The notes under the pieces are model-generated. The model was not told the DNA's origin, did not search any database, and was given only the letters and a program-made list of their open reading frames with translations. From Lingula anatina (taxonomy: Eukaryota; Brachiopoda; Lingulata; Lingulida; Lingulidae), in assembly GCF_001039355.2 (NCBI RefSeq), contig NW_019774258.1, forward strand, positions 62,001 to 126,000: 64,000 bases of DNA. The letters run 5' to 3'. The position numbers were made by a program, and so were the translations under genes. How positions within the stretch are numbered: position 1 is the stretch's first letter; every line of letters starts with the position of its first letter. Positions 20,576-32,501 of this stretch are shown one piece after another.

Positions 20576-22641
20576 GTTAGTACCCGGTTGTGGATAATAA
20601 GAAAAATTATTATGTTATTGTGCTATACATTATTATGCTTTTGATTTTAGACATTTCACTAGCGCGAAAAAGAAGTGCATTTGACCGTCATCAGGCGTCC
20701 TTTTTTATTGTCGCAAGTTTGCAAATCTGAACACTGTTTGTTTTGCGAATAAGTGATATTTGGTTTATGAAAGAAATAACCGGTAAACCTCTTTTGATAT
20801 TTTAACAAAATATATTGAAGGATGGGAAATCATTCCATATTACAATATAAGCAAAAACTTTAACTTCGAAAAATCTTGCATATATTCTTTCTTTGTCTTT
20901 TACTCATTTTTGCTGCAAGCATTCTTTGCTCTCCACAATTGCCCAGGGCCTAAGTAACAACATTGACGGGGCGTTCAGAAATGTATATTTCTTGGTACAC
21001 TTGACTTTTCCAGCACAAACGTGTCAAGGCACGTGTACAGGCACGGCTGCCATTGGGGCTTTTTACCCGATAGATGGCGACTACGACGCTGCGGCGTGCG
21101 GCTGTTTCATGTTGGCGACGCATACAGAGCCAATCTTCCAGAGCAATGCAGACGCTCTATGTCGAAGTACATATGGGGACGCTGGGTCGGTTTTGTACCG
21201 GTTCACAGCTACTGCTGTCGGTAACACCCCTACAGACGACCAGAACTTAAGAACCGAGTGCTATAGGGGCATTAATGCCAAATTAGAGCCAGGTATGTGA
21301 AGTAATAAACATGAATTGATATGAATGTGTATGATATAGTGTATTGATCAACGTAACCATAATGCATTACTTGACCTCGAAAGTTCATCGCTATCTTTAA
21401 ATAGAAACGAGGAAATTATTTTCACCGTTTGCTTTTGTGGTTTTTCAATCTGTTTTGCTGTTTTTCATGACGAAAACGTGATTTGAGAATGATTGCTCGT
21501 ATATAGTTGTGAAAAATATATCTTTTTTGTGGAAATTTGTCAGAAGAGTTGAAATAAATTCGAGCTTCAGGCCTCGCTGAAATTGATGTTTTTTTTTTTT
21601 TATTTCAGAATGATACTTGTTTGTAATTAAAATTTTTGTCTTACATATTATCTATTACATTTTCATTTATATGTTATAGCGCCGGGACCAGGATGTGTGA
21701 CGACGACAGAAACTCCACCTACAACCACTCCCACCACGACTCCATCTCCACCCACAACCCCGCCTACAACCCCGCCCACAACCCTGCCTACAACCTCTGC
21801 CGCTCCGCCCACAACCTCTGCCGCTCCGCCTATGACCACTGTAAACACGCCCAGCACCACCTGTGGCCTACCACGTCAGTTTGGTTTCCTGTGTAACATC
21901 AAGCCCGTCCCTGGATGGCCGCCTGCCAATCAGGTAACCCCGCCCCCTGTCAGTGGACCCATACCACCACTGCCACCTGGCGGCCCCCCAATTTTTGCCC
22001 CTCGCGGGAACTGGTGGCGCCTCTTTTTAAACAGCTTACCCAGTGCTCCCTTTAACTACCAAACACCGAGCCCAACGACTGCCGCCCCCATCTTCGTTAT
22101 GCCGCCGGGAAATATGCCTGGAAGAAGGAAACGTAACGCCCAAGTACCAAGGCCGTGCCCAGGGGAATTGTACTGGATAGACGCTAAACTGCAGACTATT
22201 CTCTTACAAGATCCGCCCGTAGCAGTCCTGCAAGCCGAAAATGGCGGTGAGTTTTCAGTCACTTTAGTCCCCTATCGTGATGACTAAGATATTTGCTAAT
22301 CTGTATTAAAAGTAACATATATATTTTGCGAATCTGTATGAAAAGTAATTTTTCATTATAGATTTAATTCTGTTAAAAACATAGAAAGTATCGATTACAT
22401 GTTTTAAAGATAGAAAAATGCAGAAGCAATTGTTTTATTTTGTATTTCAGAGGTGTTCCGAGTTGCTCAGAATTTATGGGCCAACACGCCAAGTTTGTTC
22501 CCGAACATTCTCCGCTGTGTGGCGCTGCAGTTTGACATCCAGCCACTGTCTATTATGCACATGCGCGTGCGATTCCTGGACTGTGCAACGCGGTTGCCCA
22601 ATTTCATATGTAAAACTGGAGGGGCGTGCCTTACGCCATAG
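20515..22641 (+). CDS. Secreted Thr/Pro-rich protein with Cys modules, 365 aa (four exons)
   Basis: Exons 20515-20575, 21014-21292, 21680-22246 and 22451-22641, all phase 1, give an intact 365-residue frame. Exon 1 is a signal peptide (VFLILTLLVSCTQG). Exon 2 is a Cys domain with CQGTCTGTAA, ACGCFMLA and ADALCRSTYGDAG. Exon 3 is a Thr/Pro stalk (residues about 115-170), then CGLPRQFGFLC, the polybasic GRRKRNA that fits a furin-type site, and PCPGELYW. Exon 4 has CVALQ, DCATR, ICKT and CLTP-stop. It shares exon plan, phases and C-terminal module with the frameshifted gene at 14848-17171 on the other strand. No family is recognised; the mucin-like stalk suggests a heavily O-glycosylated extracellular or matrix protein. 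Confidence 0.8.
21014..21292 (+). CDS. Secreted protein (plus) exon 2: Cys domain
   Basis: Acceptor TTTTCCAG, donor GTATGT. Six Cys, with the CGCF motif and 'NADALC...YGDAG' matching 'NDARGLC...LGG' of the paralog at comparable spacing. Confidence 0.8.
21680..22246 (+). CDS. Secreted protein (plus) exon 3: Thr/Pro stalk, polybasic site, PGxLYW motif
   Basis: Acceptor TTATAG, donor GTGAGT. TTTPTTTPSPPTTPP-type repeats, then Pro-rich segments, RRKRNA and PGELYWIDAKLQTILLQ. A 'CGLP' motif opens a second Cys pair. Confidence 0.8.
22451..22641 (+). CDS. Secreted protein (plus) exon 4: C-terminal Cys module
   Basis: Acceptor TATTTCAG; ends TAG at 22639-22641. Four Cys in the pattern C-x(23)-C-x(9)-C-x(5)-C near the stop are shared in order with the minus paralog. 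Confidence 0.8.
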
Positions 22642-23290
22642 TAACCTCTGCCGGTCCAGTGAAGGGATTATTTCTTCATCGGAATGGGTTGATTAGTGGA
22701 CAATATAATTTTTTTCACAAATTTGATGACGCTTTCAGGACAGCCAGATTTAAAGAGGGAGAAAAGTGATTACAATCATAACTGAATCTGGTCTCCTTAC
22801 ATTTTTTAAGATTGTTATTGCCTTTTTTTCCATGCTGAAGGCCCGCGTTCTTGGAGTGCTTTCTAGTTCTTTCTCAACTAAATTCTTGGCTTTTAAAACG
22901 GCGAAATATAAATATCACGTTGAAGATACACAGTCGCAATCTAGATCTACGCAACTTGACACAATGCGTCAAACAAGCAATTATTATCATAAATAGCCTA
23001 CTTTTAAACATCGTAATTATTGTTTGACTTTATTATCAGTTTTTTCCTATAAAAATAATAACTTTGAATGGATAAAGATTTTGTATGTTCATGGACTGAT
23101 AGATCATATTGGTCTAAAATATGTTGTATATATAGTAAGTGCATGTAGTAGATTATTTAATCAGAACGCTGGAAATGATTACGAAAATATATTATATGCA
23201 ATCATTTATTAACAATGGAGTGTTTATTATTCCATCAGCTTGCAGAGCTCACGACATGCTTGCTTCGTTACTACGTAGACCCCATAAGCT

Positions 23291-23329
<39 letters not shown>

Positions 23330-23697
23330 TTAAATGCCCCCAGGAAGGCGCACGCCGTCTACAAACTACTACTAAGGGGAGAGGAGAGAAGGGGGGGGGG
23401 GGCAACCATGACTGTGTTAGAGGAGACCCTGATTGTGTTGGAGGAGCATCCACGTGATGAATTTGGTGACGTGGGGCGGAGATAAAAATACATGATGGAA
23501 GACTCTGGTGCAAGTTTTCTGAAATAGAGTGTTTGATTTAAACAACATATAGGCTTCAATTATAAATATTATATTATATTGATCTATGTTAACAATTAAG
23601 TGGGCGTCAGTCAAAAACGCTTTGACCGTGATATTCATGAAGAGTTTGGTCTACAACTTCTCACCTGAATGCGCCATAGGCCCTACCTGTTTTAATT
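22642..23697. other. 3' flank of the plus secreted gene
   Basis: No coding gene supported. Contains the (TTTA)n microsatellite at 23288-23332 and a short poly-G run near 23391-23402. No canonical AATAAA lies close to the stop. Confidence 0.5.
23288..23332. repeat. (TTTA)n microsatellite
   Basis: About eleven TTTA units in a row. Confidence 0.95.
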
Positions 23698-23858
23698 TGT
23701 ATAACAATAAGTCACTCAGCGCAGTGCGAGCTGTCTTTCAGAGTAGTCGGTTGACAGTTGGACACCGCTGGGTGAAGACGCAAAGATAGGTGTGGTGCAG
23801 TCGAAAGGTCGAGCGTTTATTTTGTGCACAGAAACAAATTTATTATTTTGTAAGTACC
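23698..23858 (+). other. Exon-like module, copy 1
   Basis: A segment with a 'ctgtctttcag' acceptor- or initiator-like start at 23731-23741 and a donor GTAAGT near 23850. It is repeated in direct orientation at 24075-24185 and inverted at 27921-28078. It has in-frame stops in the frame open in copy 2, so it is probably untranslated or decayed. Confidence 0.5.
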
Positions 23859-24074
23859 AGGACATCTTCATTCACCTTCATCATTACATTTTACCGGTAA
23901 ATGTCAAAGGAATGAAAGAACAGTTACGCCAAATGTGTTTAGCACAAAGCACGTGTCTTCATTAGGCTTATATTATGCCTATTGCTGTCAGTCAGATTAT
24001 TGAAATCGTTTGGCTTTGAATATTTGTCACAGTGCTTTGGGATTGAAAACGCGCAGGAAAAGTTGCTATAACTT

Positions 24075-24185
24075 TGTTTGTCTTTCAGAAGAGTCACGCG
24101 ACAGTTAGACACCTTAGGTGAAAAGGCCGGGATAGGTTTGGCGCAGAATTCATTAGGCGTAGAACCAAATGCTTAGTAAGTATCG
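24075..24185 (+). other. Exon-like module, copy 2
   Basis: 'tgtctttcag' at 24079-24088 followed by a stretch open as RVTRQLDTLGEKAG and a donor GTAAGT near 24178. Divergent from copy 1 but clearly related (shared 'cgacagttagacacc' and 'ggataggtttggcgc'). Confidence 0.5.
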
Positions 24186-24550
24186 CTACTTCTTTATTAA
24201 ACGTACTAAATGTGCAGTACAAAGAGAGAAAATTATGACATTAGTGAATGGCATTCACCTTTATTTTTTAGCTGGTTGTTGTCAGTCTGAAAATTAAGTG
24301 TTTATGATAAATGTTTCGATGCTTCTTATTTGAAAACTGTGCGAATGCAAGAGCACAGTAATGTAGATGCTTGCTTGCTGTGTCCTAGGATTAAAGCTTT
24401 CTTGGATCCTAGCTGAGTCTGAACTTTAAACGAGACAATCAACCCCACGTGTGGTTAATTACAAGTACGCTTTCCTCTGTGATACATCAATTAAGAGCCC
24501 TTCCGTTTGGTCAAGACATGTAATTCATTGCCGTTATTTTCTCATTTCAG

Positions 24551-24680
24551 AATCCCACCGAGACACTGCACATCAAGCACCAGCCGTTTGTTAGCACTGA
24601 GAAACCCTGCGCCCGTTTATGCATTTATTATATTTAACCAAATAAATACATTTATTATATTAGAACTGAATAAATACATT
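24551..24680 (+). other. Possible terminal exon with two poly(A) signals
   Basis: A strong acceptor (ttattttctcatttcag, ending 24550) precedes a short open stretch reading NPTETLHIKHQPFVSTEKPC, closed by TAA. AATAAA follows at 24641 and 24669. With the modules just upstream it may be the end of a small, perhaps non-coding, plus-strand transcript. No protein family is recognised. Confidence 0.4.
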
Positions 24681-25604
24681 TTTCTGTGGTTTTTTTCATT
24701 TTGATATGATGATGATGAAGATTGTAGTAAATCCAAAGGAGAAAAGGAAGACGATATGCATGTGATAATTGTTTGAGCACTTTAAAATTCAATCTGCTTG
24801 GTATGATCTGTAAATATTGCTTTTGGAATTGGTTTTTATATACAGATGTAGCTTGTCTGTATATATTGTCAACTGCGTCTGTCATTGTCCTCGCTGTCGT
24901 GCGCTTTTCATAAATGTTTACTTGTTATACTTGATACATAGCACTTAAAAGTCCGGTCAAGCAGTTACCTCTTTTGCTAAAACTTGCCCTTTTCATTACA
25001 GTTTGAAATCCTTGCTTGGATAATAAATGGAACACAGTCCTTAATGCAGACTAAGCATTCATTTTTCTCTAACTTCTGATAATGATTCTGAAATGAAATG
25101 CAGCCCTGTTTCGAATAACTGCCTTTTTCCTGTCTTTAATAAATTTCTTTTTAGCATCGTCCTCTCGGGTATTCTTTTCCCTGATTTTTTTAAAATTTAG
25201 CTAAGAACAATTTTGGGTGGGTTTGGGTTTTTGCTACCACAAATTGATTTTAATTTGACGACTAAGTTTTGTTACTACACCTAAAAATAATAAAAAGATA
25301 GTTGAAAATGTGAAAAACATTTCAGCAACATTAAATGACACTTAGCAAATGACAACAGTTGAAATTTGCTTAAAATCGTTCTTTATATTATACTTGTAGG
25401 TTTATATGCCAAGCTTTACTGCTTAAATATACGTTCTTTTGTTTGCATGCATTTCTTTTTTTTTTTGTTCACGGTGACTTACCCCGGCAAATATTATTCA
25501 CTATGCAATGTACATTTGAAAAAAATATTTGAAAATAAACGTGTAAATAAACTGCTTCGTTTTTGATAAATTTTATATGCCCACTGCTACAAAATGGTTG
25601 TGGT
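24681..25604. other. A+T-rich intergenic stretch
   Basis: I see no gene, element or structured repeat here. Confidence 0.6.
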
Positions 25605-25990
25605 CATCCCTCATATTGAGTGATCTCGCCCCACCTTTCACCCCTAAGAAGAATGGACCCAACCTACCTGCCATCCCTCAGATGGAATGAACTTGTCCCA
25701 CCTATAACCCCTCGAATGGAATGGGTCGCTCCAACCTATCACCCCTCGAAAAGAATGGAGTCTTCCCACCTGTCACCCCTCAAATAGAATGGGCTCTCCC
25801 CACTTGTCACCCCTAAAAAAAATGGACTTGCCCCACCTGTCAGCCCTTGAATAAATTGGACTCGCCCCACCTGCCACCCCTCAAATAGAATGGACTCGCC
25901 CCACCTGTCACCCCTCGAATAGAATGGACTTGCCCCACCTGTCACCCCTTAAATAGAATGCACTCGCCCGACCTATCACCTCTTGAATCG
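25605..25990. repeat. 34-bp minisatellite
   Basis: About eleven diverged units built on 'acctgtcacccctcgaatag' plus 'aatggactcgcccc', period near 34 bp. Because 34 is not a multiple of three the apparent minus-strand ORF (25739-25945) rotates frame from unit to unit and is not a protein. Confidence 0.9.
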
Positions 25991-27920
25991 AATGTCATTC
26001 CCCAAATTAATACACTCACCCAAGGCTTGGCTGTCATTCCAAACAATGCAATAGCATTTATATTACTAGACAAAAACGAACAGTATAAAGGTTTTAATGC
26101 ATTTTTATTTTACGACAACTTCAGTCAGAGGAAAATAAACAGTGAACAAAATAAATAGAAAGAATGCTTGAAAATTTCATAAATGTGAGCCGTTTAAACC
26201 TAGAGCATTGCATGAAAAAGATATTAATGAACCAACGTAGACCGTGAAATAGATTCTAACATTTAACAAGGAACAAATACATTGATATTGATATTGAAAC
26301 CGAAAAGCAGTCACTCAAGATTTGATGCAGTCGAATAATTAAAGAAAGAGAAAAAAATAAGAAATTCTTCCGGAAGGCTTAAAACAGAATTTTTCATTTG
26401 ATTTGAAAATAACGGAATTTGAGTAATGGAACGTCGTTTTTTAGAAACCATCCTAAAATTGACATCGAACTAGATAAAAGTATATAGTATTTATGAATAT
26501 CGTATATATTGCGCTGTACAGAATAGAATAAAGGGGATGGTAACTTTCTTAAATATGAATGGAAAGAATGAACAGGTTAGTTCCACAATTTAAGTTTTGT
26601 GTCGTAATGCATTACATTTTAGCAATCGTGATTTCAATAGAATTTTTGTGCTAATGGCAACTTTTACAATTTACAAATTTCGAAATTTCTAAGGAGCATA
26701 AATTCAGCGAGAGTATATTTCAGGTTCTGAAATACAGTTCATTTCAATTTGTCTCTTATGTCAGCATCTTTCAGATGAAATAAAGAAACTCCCAAAAAAA
26801 GTGCATTTATTCAGGCAATAGTATTTGTCGTTCAACGGGTCACGTTATAATATTGCCAAATGATGAAATAACAACATTGATTTGCACAACGTAAATCATA
26901 AAGCAAACAACACAATAGCTGATCTATTGAATAAACAGTCTTACTCTATTGTCAAATGATATGGTGAAAATTGCACTTTCATGTTCAAGTTTGAAAGTGT
27001 GATATGCAAACACTTAAAAAAACTACATTATGACATTTTTAACACTATTAGTTTCAAATAGAATTGGTAACATCCGAGCTTTCTCCAAGGTGTAATTTGG
27101 AAAAGGCACTATTAATCAAAGGAGTCATTTGAAAACAAAATGGACTGGGTATTATTTAAAAAGAGAATGAGATCAATCTTGGTATTTTTCACTATGTAAC
27201 AAAATTTATTTAAAAAAAACAATAAGTTTATGCTCGAGTTTCACCATATAGCGTGTGCGCACGTGTGGGTGTATCTGTATTCGCTTCCAAAATACGGGAA
27301 CAGGCCTGACAAGCTTCCATCAGACGCACAGGCATTTTCCAGAATCTCGTCAAAGGAGAAGGCAGTTCTGAAACATGAAAATAAGGTTAAAGATCAATAT
27401 CCAAATGCAACAGAAAGTGAACTAAAATTAAAAGTACTAAAAAATATAAAGATCTGAGATGGTGTTGAAAACATTGTACAACGCTGAGCGAACACCAAAA
27501 GGAAAAATCGAACAAAAAGGAAAATACACCGCAGAGGGGTGGGGGGAGAGGAGGATCGTCACTTTGAATCTGCTTTTTCAAAATTTCCCTATAAAATCTG
27601 CCACCCTGGTAGTGGGTAGACAATAGCATGGCCATACAAACAGCCATTCTCTCATTCTTCTCAGTGACGATTATATTTTGTCTAATATTGGCCTGATTCT
27701 AACGTGCCCCTTTATTTTTGTTTTATGCTATAGTATGCTCCACAATGGAAAGAAATTAACAGTAATTAAAGAGTGATATGGAACAAATAGAACACATACA
27801 ATGTAATGACGCGACTCTAGGGCACTTTTTCCTGGGATGCTTCTTCTTTATAAAGCACATAATGAGTTATGCACCTTAGGCCCGACTCTTTTCACTTCTA
27901 TACGTTTTTGAAAAAATGTA
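25991..27920. other. Intergenic stretch, weak ORF only
   Basis: Mostly A+T-rich. A 75-codon plus-strand ORF at 27230-27457 has a charged C-terminal part (KEKAVLKHENKVKDQYPN) after an acceptor-like TTTTCCAG, but nothing confirms it as a gene. A short G-rich run is at 27537-27552. Confidence 0.4.
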
Positions 27921-28078
27921 ACTTACAAGACAACTTTCCTTCCACGCTGAATTACACGCTTGGCCTTGTGACTTCACCACACCCGTCCTGCGTCCTCTTC
28001 TTACAGGGTCCAGCTGTCAACTGACTACTCTGGAAGACAGCTCGCACTGCGCTGAGCGACTTATTGTTATGCAAATGA
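27921..28078 (-). other. Exon-like module, copy 3 (inverted)
   Basis: On the minus strand it matches copy 1 over about 150 bases, including the preceding 'ataacaataagtc', the 'gcgcagtgcgagctgtctt' stretch and a donor GTAAGT at 27919-27924. It contains stops in all likely frames. Confidence 0.5.
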
Positions 28079-28519
28079 CAACAGGTATGAGGTAGAAGAT
28101 TCCGTTAAATTTTTATTCTAACAAGAAAGGTGGTATATGATCTTATATATTGATCGATAAGATTCAACATTTCTCTGCATGAGCTCTTGACTGCAGCAGA
28201 TCATTTTATCAATCGTACACGTGTCCTAAAGCCCCTCCTCACAGTATACACCAAGACCTAATACTGTGCCCACTTCACACTACTGGAAGGTCATTGGTTA
28301 AGACAGATGTAGTTCGTTCACCTGTTTGTTGTCATGTTAATGCAGTGGTATATTCTGAGTGCGGGGATAGACAGTAACTGTCACTACTAAAACATTTACA
28401 CAGAGAACAGACATATCACAATATTTAATTAACAAAAATATTAATTAATCGCATTTAGGCTTCACTGAATAAAAGTGCGGCATGTTGTTCACCGATAGAA
28501 AAGAAACAAACAAAACATT
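28079..28519. other. Intergenic stretch
   Basis: No gene or repeat recognised, apart from an octamer ATGCAAAT near 28075. Confidence 0.5.
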
Positions 28520-30548
28520 AATAAACTGCGATTATTAAACTGACTAAAACTGTTAAAAATGCTAAGTTAGGCATTGGAAATAGGAAAAGGTGTCTAAAAT
28601 AAAATCACGAGTCCGGGACTTAAGAAGGGGTTCAAGTTGAACATGTTTGGGCTAAAACCATGGGCAAATTATTCACGCTGTCACATTTAGTACATGTCAA
28701 AGAAAAAAAGAGCCAATATCTTATTTTTGCTAGTACTGGTCATTGTATATCGGTAAACAAAATAACAAAGACATGTTCTTTTTTATTTTTAAATATCTTT
28801 ATTTATAATCACAGTTTAGCCTGCATTTTAGCATAAAACAAATAACCTTTCACGGTAGATTTCTGAATGGCCCAAGCGTTTATATAAATGACTGTCAAAT
28901 CATTACGTGTACTTAGCAATAAACAGAGCACTTGTCAAGCAGTGCCTCAGTGCTTGTAATACAAGTAAGAAAGCAATCAAAGCAAAACATTGGGACGCGG
29001 TGCCTACTTCTCTTATATCTCAAAAGAAAGCAGAAGCTATTTCCACATTAATACATTTGTTCATATCTCATCAAATGTAATGAGATACGTGATTACAGCT
29101 TTAACTTCATGAACACAGAGTTTCAACTCATTGTTAACATCTCTCTTATGTTATCTTCATTAATATCTAAGATCAATATCAAGATCCTTATTACTGCTCA
29201 GTTCAAAACCTATAAGATAAAAGTCTGCAGTAAAATACAAAAGCGTCTTGCTAATAACATGTCTTTTTGTGGGTTGAGTATATCAACTTTACTTTAAAAT
29301 CTACACATAATTCTCAACCTATATACATGTATCTCATAAAAACCACCAACCATTTCTGACATTTGGCACGATAAATTTGATTCCATCTCTTCTCTATTCT
29401 ATTATACTAGTTACAGTTGGAATAAAACACGTGTATTACCAATATTTACATCTCACAAAAGCTTTGGTATACATGACAATATATCATACATCTTTTTATC
29501 TTCTATGTACATTAAAAACCAGCAGGCTAAGAAATATTTCACGAAAGTATCAAACTAAACAAAGCCAAAGCAACTACAGAGACTTAGCATGGAAACTAAT
29601 TTTAGTTGATCCCCCTTGTACTATTCTTAGTTTCAGAACTGCGCTTCATTTTATTCCGTTTTTCATTCATTGGCTATTACTATGCCAGAGTAATTGGCTA
29701 AATACATCTATTCAAAACAGCAACAACAAACTGACTAGCAAGTCAGAGATACCAACGATGTTATACAAGTACTATTCATCTACATACTGACAATAGGATA
29801 GCCTCATCAAAAGTTAACAGAGGAAGAAATGAAAAATAAGTTACAAAACTTTCTAAAATCAGTATCCCCATGAACAAAATTGTGGTGTGGTAAAAGAGTT
29901 CTATCATTAACACATTCCCATTATTCCAGCTTCTACAAGAGGGAACATTCTACTAAGCTATGACATAAAAGCCAGATTCAGCAGTTTAGCCACTTTTACA
30001 TTACATCACAAGGTGACATATAAATATTCAACTAACACAAAGGCAAGCATACAAAGTGCTTTAACAGTTTTATACTTCATCTTCCAGGATGTTCTAGGGT
30101 TCGAGTACATTTGCCAAAATAGTATATTGAGGTTTCAATTCTACTTAATTTTTTTAAATAAATGGAAAACAAATAATGTAAAACTAAATCAAATCTGTTA
30201 ATTTAATGTTGTTTTCATGAATTAACACCAATCCTTCAGCTCTGTACTCTGAAATGGGGTTGTAATATAATTTCTAGCTCTTATTCTTAATAACCTTTAC
30301 AAATGAGATCATTTATGACTAGATATTATTTTATTTGGATTATCCTGCTGCTTTGCACCATCTATATACCTTTCATATATATATAACTTAACAACAACAT
30401 CAGTTTTTACAAGAGAAGCACTTTTGAACTTGAAATATGTACATTTTTACATGTTATATGATCCTATATCCAAACTATGAAAATCGAATATTGTTTGGAT
30501 CATCTGCCATCTCTGGGAAATCATTGACGTCTCTGATGTAGTTCCCAG
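28520..30548 (-). repeat. Duplicate copy of the teneurin 3' end (probable second allele)
   Basis: Nearly identical to 30550-32572, with scattered single-base and 1-4 base differences. It holds the 3' UTR and, at 30475-30545, the last 71 nt of the teneurin terminal exon including the stop, and is then cut off at the single N at 30549. The truncated exon ends at a contig joint, not at a splice site, so this is best read as an allelic contig end placed in tandem. Confidence 0.85.
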
Positions 30549-30549
30549 N
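30549..30549. other. Single-N scaffold joint
   Basis: One N between two near-identical 2-kb copies. Other single N at 13535, 44357, 54211 and 56473 mark similar joints. Confidence 0.9.
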
Positions 30550-32501
30550 AATAAACTGCGATTATTAAACTGACTAAAACTGTTAAAAATGCTAAGTTAG
30601 GCATTGGAAATAGGAAAAGGTGTCTAAAATAAAATCACGAGTCCGGGACTTATGAAGGGGTTCAAGTTGAACATGTTTGGGCTAAAACCATGGGCAAATT
30701 ATTCACGCTGTCACATTTAGTACATGTCAAAGAAAAAAAGAGCCAATATCTTATTTTTGCTAGTACTGGTCATTGTATATCGGTAAACAAAATAACAAAG
30801 ACATGTTCTTTTTTATTTTTAAATATTTTTATTTATAATCACAGTTTAGCCTGCATTTTAGCATAAAACAAATAACCTTTCACGGTAGATTTCTGAATGG
30901 CCCAAGCGTTTATATAAATGACTGTCAAACCATTACGTGTACTTAGCATTAAACAGAGCACTTTTCAAGCAGTGCCTCAGTGCTTGTAATACAAGTAAGA
31001 AAGCAACCAAAGCAAGACATTGGGACGCGGTGCCTACTTCTCTTATATCTCAAAAGAAAGCAGAAGCTATTTCCACATTAATACATCTGTTCATATCTCA
31101 TCAAATGTTATGAGATACGTAATTACAGCTTAAACTTCATGAACACAGAGTTTCAACTCGTTGTAAACATCTCTCTTATGTTATCTTCATTAATATCTAA
31201 GATCAATATCAAGATCCTTATTACTGCTCAGTTCAAAACCTATAAGATAAAAGTCTGCAGTAAAATACAAAAGCTTCTTGCTAATAACATGTCTTTTTGT
31301 GGGTTGAGTATATCAACTTTAATTTAAAATCTACACATAATTCTCAACCTATATACATGTATCTCATGAAAACCACCAACCATTTCTGACATTTGGCACG
31401 ATAAATTTGATTCCATCTCTTCTCTATTCTATTATACTAGTTACAGTTGGAATAAAACACATGTATTACCAATATTTACATCTCACAAAAGCTTTGTTGT
31501 ACATGACAATATCATACATCTTTTTATCTTCTATGTACATTAAAAACCAGCAGACTAAGAAACATTTCACGAAAGTATCAAACTAAACAAAGCCAAAGCA
31601 ACTACAGAGACTTAGCATGGAAACTAATTTTTAGTTGATCCCCTTGTACTATTCTTAGTTTCAGAACTGCGCTTCATTTTATTCCGTTTTTCATTCATTG
31701 GCTATTACTATGCCAGAGTAATTGGCTAAATACATCTATTCAAAACAGCAACAACAAACTGACTATCAAGTCGGAGATACCAACGATGTTATACAAGTAC
31801 CATTCATCTACATATTGACAATAAGACAGCCTCATCAAAAGTTAGCAGAGGAAGAAATGAAAAATAAGTTACAAAACTTTCTAAAATCAGTATCCCCATG
31901 AACAAAATTGTGGTGTAGTAAAAGAGTTCTATCATTAACACATTCCCATTATTCCAGCTTCTACAAGAGGGAACATTCTACTAAGCTATGACATAAAAGC
32001 CAGATTCAGCAGTTTAGCCACTTTTACATTACATCACAAGGTGACATATAAATATTCAACTAACACAGAGGCAAGTATACAAAGTGCTTTAACAGTTTTA
32101 TACTTCATCTTCCAGGATGTTCTAGGGTTCGAGTACATTTGCCAAAATAGTATATTGAGGTTTCAATTCTACTTAATTTTTTTAAATAAATGGAAAACAA
32201 ATAATGTAAAACTAAATCAAATCTGTTAATTTAATGTTGTTTTCATGAATTAACACCAATCCTTCAGCTCTGTACTCTGAAATGGGGTTGTAATATAACT
32301 TCTAGCTCTTATTCTTATAACCTTTACAAATGAGATCATTTATGACTAGATATTATTTTATTTGGATTATCCTGCTGCTTTGCACCATCTATATACCTTT
32401 CATATATATATAACTTAACAACAACATCAGTTTTTACAAGAGAAGCACTTTTGAACTTGAAATATGTACATTTTTACATGTTATATGATCCTATATCCAA
32501 A
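30550..32501 (-). other. Teneurin 3' UTR
   Basis: A+T-rich sequence following the teneurin stop at 32502-32504, with no coding constraint; apparent ORFs of up to 137 codons in its duplicate copy are chance. Poly(A) signals AATAAA occur on the minus strand at 30828-30833 and 30812-30817, which would give a UTR of about 1.7 kb. Confidence 0.65.
30812..30833 (-). terminator. Candidate teneurin poly(A) signals
   Basis: Two AATAAA hexamers on the minus strand, 16 bp apart, about 1.67 kb after the stop. The same pair is present in the duplicate at 28782-28803. Confidence 0.5.

Noticed and set aside
25739..25945. 68-codon minus-strand ORF of repeating GGASPF/ESILFEG type
   Set aside because: Product of the 34-bp minisatellite; the frame rotates with each unit.
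29377..29790. 137-codon plus-strand ORF
   Set aside because: Lies antisense to the duplicated teneurin 3' UTR and is broken in the sister copy (31.4-31.8 kb) by small indels.
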